Positions 11,201 to 23,200 of a DNA stretch of 64,000 bases are shown one piece after another. This DNA is from Andrena cerasifolii. Lineage: Eukaryota; Arthropoda; Insecta; Hymenoptera; Andrenidae. Position 1 is the first letter of the stretch, and every line of letters begins with the position of its first letter. The stretch lies in contig NC_135133.1 of NCBI RefSeq assembly GCF_050908995.1, positions 6,862,001 to 6,926,000 of the forward strand. The letters run 5' to 3'. Below the pieces are notes generated by a model that saw nothing but the letters and a program-made list of their open reading frames with translations, did not search any database and was not told the DNA's origin. The position numbers were made by a program, and so were the translations under genes.

Positions 11201-14200
11201 TCTTGTAATTGACCTGGGTGGAGAGGTCGCGATCGTTGACCGCGTGCCGGCTGTAGCTCAAGCGTCGATGCTGCAATTTCGTTTCCTTCTTTCAGGGAGT
11301 CTCTTTCCATGTTCTTAGAGGGTGGTTCCGAAATAGTTGGCTGAACTTTGGCGACGCGCTCGACCCCTTCGACTCGCGGGACGTTCGCGGCCAAGTGTCC
11401 ATAACTCTGACGGAGAGGGGTGGTCCACATGTTCGCGCGACTGTTCTTTATTTCTCGGGCGGGCGGAACGAGCTCCGAAAGTTCAGCCGTTCCTCGCGGA
11501 ATCACCCTGTCTCGGTGGCGGCGAAGGAGAAGGGGAACATTTAGGGTCCGAACTCGATTCTTTCCTCTGGTACTAGTTACCCTAGAATCCTGTATCTACT
11601 ATCGATTTCTACTTGGGGTAAGCGAAACGTCTGCCATTGCCCGAGCATATATTCCTCCCTTATCACTGCGAATTTAAAATTCCCAATTCAGTCGAATCTC
11701 CTGCATGGCTGGGGTAAAAGCGAGATCCCTAAAATATATTCTTCTGATAGCGGGGCCAATTTTTTTTTTCATCTACGCGAGATAAGAATCGATGTCTGAA
11801 GTTTCGCTGAGCTACGATCCGTTGCTAAACATTCCCCTCCCCTTCCCCTCGTCAGCGAATTTTTCAGGGACGCGTGCCTATATGTAAATCGTCTGCTAGA
11901 GTGGAGGGTTTCTTACCCTCTTGTACGGTTTGCAAAGTTCCTCGGCCAATAGATGGTGGATCCTGGCGTCGGTCAGGTCCTTCTTGGAAGGGTTGTACTC
12001 CAGTTCTTGGAGATCAATATTCCAGCCCGCTTCGAGCTGGCTGCAACTCGGACTGGAAGGAGAAAGAATGAGACTGCATTTTATGACGGGCTGCCACTTG
12101 AAGATCGATACCGTGCCTCGAGGAGGGCTCGCCGCTCAATTGGGATACAATGCAGACTTATCTTCGGTTATGCGTCTTGTGCAGCGTGTGCAGCGCACAT
12201 TGTGCACAAGTCGGGTACACACGGGCACCGTCGCTTCGCGAATGATCAATGCCGTGGGTAATGGCGCCCGAGTGGAATTTTCTCGATATCGCACGCAGTA
12301 TTTCACCCTCTCGCGTTCTGCGCTCATCTCGATCGAAACGATTTTAAAACGGACGTTGCCAGGGGGCAACGTCCGTCTGAGTGGTTATTACGTAATCCTG
12401 AGAGTGCGATACAATACAGGTTCCTATTTTTAATCAAACAGGAATTAAGAATTGGTATTTACTTTTCTGCTAGCAATTTTGTTTTTTGCTTTTTAGAGGT
12501 GATTCGGATTTGAGGGGGTCGATATGTCTGTGTAATTTTGTTGGATTGTCACTCTGGGAGGAGGGATCTGGAAACTTGTTGTCCTTTCAAGCAGTAAGCT
12601 AGTAGTTTCAGACTTTTAAGAATCTGTTTAGCCTCTGCACTGGTCTGAAATTGTATCTTAATTTTACAACTGCTGGTTATCACACCACGGTAATGGCCCG
12701 AAAATTAAAGGTATCTTTGGAAATTTATTAAAAGCAAACTACGCAATGAATTTTTTTTTAATTCTCCGGACTTTTTATTGGATATTCGGGGTTTAGGAAT
12801 ATCGTTTTTTAAATTTATTTAAAGCAAATTCACAAGCTGTTCAGGACCAGTAACTTTGGGCGGCAAAAAATTGCCGCTGACATGCTTGACAGTTTTCCGA
12901 CGAAACGGTTCTTCGGAAATGAGAAAACCAAAAGGTTTTAGAAACTATACGCGCATGGCTATGGCACGACGGGTTCGATTTTGAAAATGTGGAAAAATAA
13001 CAGAATGGCGAACCTCTGAAAAGTATTGCGAAATTGGCTTCTAAGTAGTAAATTAATCTCCTTCGCTGAAAAAGAAATAGAAGGAAACTACCAATGGATA
13101 AAATCTCCCGGCGTGCAATAGCCGCCTGCATATAGTTTCTAAAATATTTTGGTTTCTTGATTTTTTGCAGCGCAAAGTTATTGGTCCTGTACAGCTTGTG
13201 AATCTGTTTTAAACGAATTAAATAAAGACAGTCGTATAACTTAAATATCCAATAAAAAGTCCTGAAAGTTTAAAAAAGAATCATCGCGTAGTTTGCTCTT
13301 AATAAATTTCCAAAGATACCTTTACTTTTCGGGCCATTACCGCGGTGTCCCTCCGTAATTCACTGGTTCGGTAAGATCAACGATTCAAGATAAGAGTACT
13401 CGTGTAAATACTTTAATCATTCCCAGCAGTGTATTCCTAATTTTCATTCGTGCCACCTGTCAACGACCACCGTAATCAAGATTGATAAAATACACGAGGC
13501 CTCGTCGTATCCACCTTCAGCCATTCTGCGAAGCATACGTAACAACATACCCAGGTAGCATTTCACGTTGTAGCACCATGCGTTGGCTCATTCTCTCCCA
13601 TGTTAATTACGATACAACGTTACATCCAGCAGGATTAAACCGAAGCCTCGCTCGAGATCGTCGCGATCTTTTCCGTTAATTAAAACTGTCCTTATAATTA
13701 ACGCCTGCCCCGCGCGACCGTCAAAGGGACACACCGCGGCAAGTCTCTGCCAAAGAGATCTCTGCGCGGGATTTGTTATCGCGAAAAATAGAGGAAGAAA
13801 AAAAAAACGGGTCAAGTACGAGGGGATAATTCAGCGCGGTGCGGATCGAAGGGCACAGTTGGCGGAGAGTAGAAAGGAGACAGAAAGGATATCGTACCTT
13901 CCATTGAATTGCCCGGTGTGGCTGTAGTTGCGGAATATCGCGGACATGCTCTCCGTGCCGCTGATGTTGCCGATCGTCGACGCGTTTCTTCGAATATAAT
14001 CCAGGGCGTCTTTCATCGCCAGCTTCGAGTACGTCTCCAGTATCTTGGGCTCGGCGCCGCAGTGGTCTCTCACCAGATAGGGCCGTATAAATTTATTATC
14101 GAACCGCTTGAACCTGGGACAGAAGAGAAAGAACAAAGGGCGAACAGAAGCGACGATAGACGAGTGCCATCGGTTTACCAACGACGCTCGACGACGAAGG

Positions 14201-17200
14201 AACTCGCGCATACTTGTCGCGGAGGTGGTAATTGCCGTGCTTCCCCACGATATCCTCGATCCCCGCCATCACGTGATCCATTATCTGCAAAACAGAAGCA
14301 TCATTCCATTTTTCCCCCCGGTGTCTCCTTTCTTTTTGTGTTCGCCGAGTCCGAGCATCGCCGCTGGATATTCTATACGTTGTCCGACGTGATATACGCT
14401 AAGAGTATCAACCGCGTAGCAACCCGGTTAATTTACTCGCCCATTGTTCTCGTTTTGACACGTTCATTTATGAACGGTGACCGGTCGAAAATCAATGCGA
14501 TCCTCGGATGCCCACAGACACGCGCGCGCACACACACACACGATGAGCCCAGAGGGGCAACGATTATTGATTCCCCTGTATCGTGCGGCCGGCTATTCTT
14601 TTTCAATATTTACTTTAACGATAAGAGCGTGCACCGCGCCGTGGCCTATAATTTATACACGCGCGTACGGCCCTGTCCAGCTCCTCGCTCGCCCCGTATT
14701 TTTATTAGCCGATCGATCTGGCCGTTGTCGCATGAAACGCCCGTTAAAAAAATGTTACGGTCAGTCGTGTTGCAAAATAGAAGAGTGACGGAGGCACTAG
14801 GCACGCACCCGCTCGTGGATCCTCTCGTTCATGGTCGGCTTCTTCTTCTCGGCCCGCTTCACGTTCAGGATCTTCACCAGGGGCTTGATCGTGATGCCCT
14901 GGAAACAGATTCCCCTGACAGCTCCAAATCATTCTGAGATAGCGGGATTGCGCGGGGAAAAACGTAGCAACGAAGGGAATTGACTGGTTCTCGCGGAAGA
15001 ATCGCTGATGGGAGGGGCGCAAGATTGGGATTTTAATTTTAACACTAGACCTTTAGACCTAAACTTTAAATTAACAGTACTGGTTTCCTCAAGAAGCTTC
15101 ATGATTTTTGGTGCGTTATTTTGTTCAATGTCTCTGGCTTGGGTAAAAAGGGGTAGAGTCTTCGGGATGGACACCCCTGAATTACCATTGAATCTCCTTT
15201 CGAGCTTCCTTTTCATATCTACGTTCCAAAAAGGTGGCCAACACAGTCGTTAGTGTTTCGACCACTGTTTTATGATTAAAAGTAGGAAAATGTATAAACA
15301 CACATCCCCCAGGGTTCCCGAGCTGGCTCATCGGTGCTGAGACTGCAAGCAGCTCAACTGATAAGGTGCAAATCCACGGTGCGACAAAAATATCGTGTCT
15401 CGCACGAGACAAATTTAATTCAATCTCACGGGAATATTTCATTGTCTTACTATTTTTTAAATTATTTTCTCATTAGTTTCATGAAATTAGATTCTCCTGA
15501 TAAATAAGTTTCATGATACTTATACCTACTTTCAGAAATCTTATCTCTCGCGACTATTTTCATTATCTACACTCGTGATAGAAGAGTCTCGTGTAAAATC
15601 TCGTCGTGGATTTAAACCTTTAGACTTCGCGGAGCTATCTCGAGAAATGAAGGGAAGGCAGAATATTTCGGAGTGAAAATCGTTTTCATGCACGTTCTTC
15701 TCTAAACATTCACGTCCACTAGAAATCGAGCGGCGAAAATTTGAATTGGACGCATTGTGGGAGCGAAGCTATCGATAGCGCACTGTCGAGATTGCCCATG
15801 GTCTTGGAAACAGAATCCTAGCTGGTCGGCTCGGCTTTTGTGTATCGGTAATCGGCGCCAACCAAGGATGCGGGGTGAATGTCGCGAGGTGTGTGTGTGT
15901 GAGCTCTCGGACGGCGCACCATCGATATCGTGTTTCCGATCGATTGCGCGGCAAAGTCGATGGTGTTTTTAGAACTAATGGAGCCGCGGATCGGGCTCCG
16001 CTCCGGGCTGATCGCAAACAGGACGCGCCTTCTGAATGAAAGTGGGTGTTTCTTTCCCATTGCTCTTTTTTTTTTTGCACGACGCTTTAACCTTTTCGCA
16101 GTCTAATTGCGTTCGTATTCCACTCGTTTCGCTCTGGTTTTAGATCCACTTAATTCCCCGTCCTGGCGGCCGAATGGAATTACACTATCGGGAAATAGAT
16201 ACTCTAAAATAATTGCGTACACCGGTAATAAAAGTATTCTGAAACGAGCGCGCGTGGGAGAGGGTGAGCGCGCAGCATGGCAGCCTTATCATTTCTCCAT
16301 GTCGGTTATAACGTAAGGGCGGTCCGTTTCCTTCGGCTCGTGTTACATGGCAAGCGCGCATTAACGAAGAAAAGGGTCCTTTGTACGGTACACCCATCCG
16401 CCGACGGCATTGCGGGGGTGTATCCGTGTGTTTCCACCAGACCGTGCGTAGATTGTCATAAAATCCTGCGGCGAGGTAGACGGCAGTTTATCCACGGTTG
16501 TCTGTGATGACAAAGTGGCCAAGGCGTGTAATAGAAGTTGGTATATCCCGTGGGTAGCACGCGGTATAACGGCAACACGAACTGTGATAACACGCTTTGA
16601 TGTATCCCCCTCTGCCCTGCGAATGCTGTTTTGCAAAACATCGTTCGGTAGCTCCCACAATCGATAGCCCGGCCAACCAACGAGCATTCCTTGGGACACG
16701 TCAGAAGTGTGCGAATAGCTGCTTAGTTTCCCGAGACTGCAGCAGATCATACTTCAAGGCAGAGATGGGCAAACATTTTTATTTAAATAAAATAACGAAT
16801 AGAAGTTAAAAAGATTATTCGATGGTCACTGGTTCGTTGACTCGAGTTAGATTTATTTGACACATGGCCAGTAAGTTTTTAACTTTTATTCGTTGTTTTA
16901 TTTAAATAAAAATTCTGTCTATCTCTGCTAGTGATTTTTGCGAGGCTTTTCCAGCTTGTTGTTATCTCTGAAGCTTGTGAGCACATTCGTGGAGGTATCA
17001 ATGTTTATCGATTAGAACTAACTTGGGGAGATTTTGCAAAAATGAATCCAAGGTCTATGAGTTATCGAAGAGTTCCCTGGATTAAATCAACAGTTCTGGA
17101 AGTTTGCTTGTCGGGAACCCCGGGGGCCTCGGAGCCCCGAGAACTGCGCTTTGAGGGATGTTGATTCAGAGAACGGGGATTTTCCAACTATTATATCAGC

Positions 17201-20200
17201 CTGTTTAAATCGATCAGCCTTTATTGTTATCCTTTTGCGCCGGCACAATTGCATTGAGAATACTGGGCTGCGCTACTTTAAGCACCACGCCCCGAGTTAT
17301 TATTTTTAACTATCCCGTTGGAAAGTATTTCAAATTTAGCTCAAAACTTAAAAGCAATGAATGATTGAAGTCTCCGTTTTAACCGAGATGTGAACGAACT
17401 TTTGACCGAAGGAAATTCAATTCCCTCGAACGAACGGTAACTCTAGAGAAGTGTATAAAATAGCAACCTACATCTTAAAATACGAAGCTTTCAATAAGAT
17501 TGCAGATAAATTAGGATTCTCCTGAAAGGTGCAACTTCTGAGTAGAGCTCGGCCCGAAAATCGAACTTCTGATACGAGGGGCCGCCTCGATGGAAATAAC
17601 TTCATCCGAACAATGCTCTTCCGAAAGGTAAATGAAGCTTGATATACCAATTGCATCTACCTGCTTAATACATTTTCTTCGAAAGCAAACATTCTCCAAG
17701 GCCCTTTCTCCCTTAAATCCCGTATCGTAGCATCTCGAAGCCAAGAGTTCCGCCCAGAATTATTTACAAAGCCACTCGACTTTAATCGAACACCCCCGGC
17801 AGCATAAAAGCCAGCGCTAATGATTGTAAAAACTGGCGAATGTAAATTACGTTCGAGATAACCGCGGTGGGTCAACATCGCAAGAACACCCCGTGTCTTT
17901 AACTTCTGTGTCCCCTTTCGGGGCGGGTGGCACTGGCAGCTGGCAGCATGGGAAAACCGACACCGGCTGTTTGCCAAGGTGATGCCACGATATTTGATTT
18001 CCCAAACCGCCGTGCTCGCTATCCTGCCCTTTAAACGCGGCCCGTCCGTCACGCCTGTCCTTCCTTTACCTGTATGAACACGGTGAAGTAGATGACCGCG
18101 ATCGTGGTGGTGACGAACATCGGCTGCAGCGGCACGTGTCTGGGGTCGATCAGCAGGACCAGGGCGAACGCGACGGCGCCCCGCAGGCCGCCGTACGACA
18201 TGACGAACTTCTCCACCTTGTCCAGCTTGTGCAATCGAAACTGGTTCGCCACCGCCGTCAGAACGATCACCCCTGCGCAAAAGAAGAAAAGTAGCATTTC
18301 GATCCGCTTGAGCTGTGACGATCGGCGCCCGTGCACACATAGGCCTGCATGAATTTTTTAAGTGTCGCCCGCGCTGCACGATTTAGCGGCGCACCGTCGC
18401 CGGGAAGCCCTAAGCTCGCGACAGTAAGCCGCGATGTAAAACGGAAGGAGAGGGACGAATCCCGTTAAGTGGTTTCTCGAGATTCTTCAGCTTGAGCGGG
18501 ATTCAAGTGGGAAGAGTAAATTTCTTAAGGGATTAACAGGATCGCGGAGTAATTTTGATGCAGGCAAGGGAAGTGACGGGGGTAGTAAGGGGTTGCGATA
18601 TGTGGAACGCCTGTCTAAAAGGAAAGGGTTCCAGGCTGCTGGTCCAAGTAATTTACTTGGACCGTTCGCCCCTGCTTCGCCGGTATAAAATTCCCCCGAA
18701 ATCGCATGAAAATCCGTAAAGCATCTCTTCCTCTCCCCCGTGCCAAGAGCTGTCATCGGAGCCAAGAACACAGCGCAAGAAACGCTATTCTTGGCACGGT
18801 CGCGTAACGGACAAACGACACGCCGCATAACCGATGATCGGTTTAGCTTAAGGCTCTTATCTCGCGATACCATTAAGCGACTCGAACTTATCCCGATCGC
18901 TCGGGGGTGTTACGCTGTATAAATGGCGCCGCGAGATTACGTTGTCGGCGCGGAGACACCTGGAGCGATGTCTTCAGGGTCGGCGTCGCCGTGATTACTC
19001 ACCGACGATCCGGTAGACCGAACAGAAGACGATGGTGGTGAGGACGAACCACGTGTTCCAGTTGTGCCTGTTGTTGACGGTGGCCACCCCGAGGAACATG
19101 AATATAATGGTCTCCGAGCTGCTCGACAGCATTTTCATCGTGTACTTGACGGTGGTGTGCGACTTGTGCGATATATTGGCCTCCACGTAGTTCTTCATGG
19201 TAATGCCGCAGAAGGTGATCCTGGCGATAAAGAGGTCACGGGTAATGAGGAGGCAAGGGGGGGGGGGGCAGCGTGTGCGATAGTGTCGGCCGGGAAACTC
19301 GAGTATCGATCGACCAGCCCGCCGTTTCCTAAACGCAGTCGAAATTAATTCGGACGTACGATCCTTGCTCGGCGTTTACGGAATCGATGTTCACTGGGGA
19401 CAGTGGTCTCTCGGTTTATTACATGAACGTGACTCCTTGTTGGGAGGGATGAGTGCTCGGCTCTATCTCTAACTTAGGTCATCCGATTTAGGATCGAGGG
19501 GCGACCGACTCTGTAACTATATAATTAGGGCTTTGAGAATTCGAAATTCCATCCTGGCGCCGGCTCTCGGTAACAATGGATTAGTCGTTAGCGTTCGTGG
19601 TCATCGGATATTGGTTGCCAAGGCAGATTTCTTGGCTAATTTATTCGCAATTAGGGTGCCTCCCGGCGATTCTGGGCGAGTGCAACACGAGCGCATGGAA
19701 GTTGCAAAATTGTCCAAGAGTCTGTTATTTCTGAAGCACGCTTTATTCGTCCGAGAGTATTTTTAGATGCTCTGAGTATATTTTGGGGACGGAAGCTTAG
19801 GTTGCTTTAGAGGCTATGATCAGTAGCCGAGGAATAAACGAAGCGGGTCTCCTTGGGCGTAGACAATTGCGAGTTGTTGAGATCTAGCAAGTAGAAGGAC
19901 TCTGTAATTTGTCAGACTTGGAAACCTTGCAACATTTTAATCGATTGGAGTTACGCGGAACCGAGAATTTTTGTCGAATATTAACATTCTCTACTGCAAG
20001 CGCGTAGTAATTGCTACTAAATTCTGCGCGGTACAAGAGTTATTGTTTTTCGTTTTTCTAGGATTCGTGGTATTGTCGATGATTCCGCGCCGCCGTGTAC
20101 CATCGCGAAGTGCTCCGCACCCTCCCCCATATTTCCATGTTAGAAAACGTGACTTCCATTCCTTCTACTTTAAACTTCTTCGATGCGCGGGAGATGCGAA

Positions 20201-23200
20201 ATATTGGAAACTCCGTGTTGCACTGTCCATTACTACTTCGTTGTTGTCGAAGAAACGATGAATTATGCATAAGGCAGTCGCGGCGTTCCTCCTGATCGCG
20301 GAACTTAACGCGGCAACTTCTCTTCGACAACTATTACGTACGGCTCGAGGGTGAGTGATGAAAATATGAGGGACTCGGATGCCAACCGCTACATATTTAC
20401 AACGCCAGAACTTTGGGAAGTGGTATAAGTTCGGAACGGGAAATATCAAAATATCGTCGCGTCGTGAGTTCAGGGAAATCGAAGTGGCACGAGCTCGGAG
20501 CAACACGTCCCAAGGAATGGACGATTCTGAGCCGGGGTCGGGCATTATTCGAATAAATTTTGTAAAAAGAAAAGAAAACTCGATTTCACTCTTTAAACAA
20601 ATTTTTATAATCGCCTATTGAATTTTATTGAATTCGCATTAAAAATATTTTGATCCGTTCAACTCGGACCCCTCAAGATTAAATGCTGAGTGCGGCACTG
20701 CAGGCGTTTGTTAAGAAATATTTCACTTACCTATTTGAAAATATTCCAGAATGGAAAACTGGTATCGGACTCTCGATCACGATGATGCTATCCCCGATAC
20801 AATATTCCCAGACCCGCGTATTCCTTTGCGAATGTTACATCTCAAGTGTCCCGAGCAGCAGCTCGGGTCATCGCTTTATTAAGTAGAGCCCGTGGCATTG
20901 AGATACATGCGCATTCGAAATGGCTCTATTTGTCGGTCAAACAGCCCGGGAATTCCGTTTAATCGTATATATGTATATATATATAGATAAAAATCGACCA
21001 GATTCGACCAAGAACGAGCGATTACGGGTTAAGCATATTTGAACAGTTATTACACAGAGCGTACTTCGCATCATGATCGATCATCCGCTGGCTCTACTTC
21101 ACTAGGGAACGTGTAAATAACGGACTTAACGAGAATCACGCGGCAATTGTGAGGCTTTAAGGGGTCTGCGGCGCGGCGGCGGGGGTTTCAATTATTTCGG
21201 TTATTTAATATTGTCGAAACTTTGGCCGTGGTCAGCTTAATGAATTACCGAGCAATTAGTCAGTCCCTTTTCCTTCCCGCTACACCCACGATCTCGTATT
21301 GAAAATGTACGCTAACACTGCTGCCCGTTTCATCCTCCGCTCGTCATAGATCGTAATAACGCTTAATTAATCATACGCCGTTTATGGGCTGATTAAAAGA
21401 ACGCTGATCAATCGCCGCGCTCCCTTACTGTCCGAGAACATGCACGCTTTGATAAACGTGTGTATGGCGATTCGCGTGAGAACCAGAGAGCCGTTTTCCG
21501 AATTTATTGCGAGATATAATTGGGGGCGTCAAGAAATGCACCCCGAGCTCGTCTAATAAACCCCCAGCGCTCGTACCAGACACGTGCAGTGCAAACGGGC
21601 GGAATATCTCGGCATATATGCATTGCCTTTTATGTATTCTCTGATAAAAAATTGTCGTTTACGATCCCAACTTTCCTATGAAGCGCGGTATATTATAATA
21701 CGGGGTTGCATTAACCGAAGTATCGCCCTTATCGACTAGATTAATATTTCTGGAGGTTCTTCGTTACTTCTCCATTGATATTCTTCTGTACACAAGCACA
21801 CAAAGATTCTCCCTTTCAAAATGAACAGCCAATTATCCCTGTAGAGGGTGGTTCCTCAAATGGCCAATGAAGATTCATAATTTGACCCTTGACGTATTCA
21901 GAAAAACCTTTTTCCACGTCGGGAGCCTTTTATCGGTCATTCGGAGCGATACGAACGGCACAGAAGTACCTCGGGCCCGAGAGATCGTTGCGCTTTAGCG
22001 GCCCTCTGGGTTAGGTCTGATTAGAAACTGAAGGGATCTACTTACGCCAGTATACTCGACATGTGAAAAATCTCGGCATTCAGATAGGCCAGGTACGCCA
22101 TGACGAATATGAAGATAGGCTCGATCACGCGAACCTGGTGGGTGAACCTCGTGACGAAACCGGTGGCGAAGCCCCATATCACCCCTATTATCGTTCCTCC
22201 GATCGCCACGACGAAGAAGGAAGCCAGGCCCGATAACAAGTCCGTGTAAAGGATCCTCGACGGTCCCATCTCGCTGTAAGCCTCGAACATGTGGTACAGC
22301 ACCTGCGTGTCGTTAAGGAAGCACGTCTGGCTCAGGTGTTCTCTTAATCGAGCGATTTAGTGGCAATGTCACGAACAGGAAAAGATTTTCAGCCCGCGAA
22401 TAACACGCGCGTGTCCAAGCACGATTTTGCGGTTGACTTTATCCTTCGACAGCTGTTTATGGCGTTGCATTAATCAGAATTGAAACTGAAGTTAATTCGA
22501 AATTGTTTGGAATTTTTATTTTTATTGGCGAGGCAAGATCCTCAACGCGAAGATTAAAAAAATTATGAAACTTTGGGGATATCTAGAGGATATACAGGTG
22601 TGTATTTCGCTTCTTTTCTTTGCTACCTAAATTCACTTCAAGTGTGTGAAATTGACGCTTGCAAGTTCAGCTATTTTCCGATTTTATGTTATAACTCGCC
22701 ACCTGTAAGGGATGGAAAAGAGGTTTCAGACAAAAGTTACTTCTTTTAATTAGGACTATCGTTCGGTAACTTGCAGTTTTTGACTTATGGCGCAAAATTC
22801 GAAAGAAATATGTCCTCTAAATATCCCCAGTTTCGTAATTTTTTGAACCTTGTGCATTGAATCGTGTAGGATGCTCAGCACTTTCTGAGGTATTCAGGGA
22901 ATACTTTGTGTTCTTGGGGATGTTAAGTTAAGAAAGGCTACTTACAACGGTCACAGCATCGTTCAAGAGACTCTCCCCGAACACTACGATGTACAGGATC
23001 TCGTTCACGTGTATTTCCTCGAACACCGCTAATACAGCGACAGGATCCACCGCGCTGATCAACGCTGAGAAAAGGAACATGTCTAACAGTGGTGTTTCGC
23101 AGCCAAACAGGCCACTCTTGCCTAACACCCACAGTGACGCACCTGTAAATAATTCACCATAGCAGACGATATTGATCCTGTCCGTATGCAACTCCTCTAC

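Noticed and set aside
13909..14937. 342-codon open frame on the plus strand
   Set aside because: It runs antisense across exchanger exons 7-9 and their introns, and no domain is recognisable.
17657..18379. 240-codon minus-strand open frame over exon 6
   Set aside because: It is in a different frame from the true exon 6 reading and runs through splice sites. The exchanger motifs are in the 18,070-18,272 reading.
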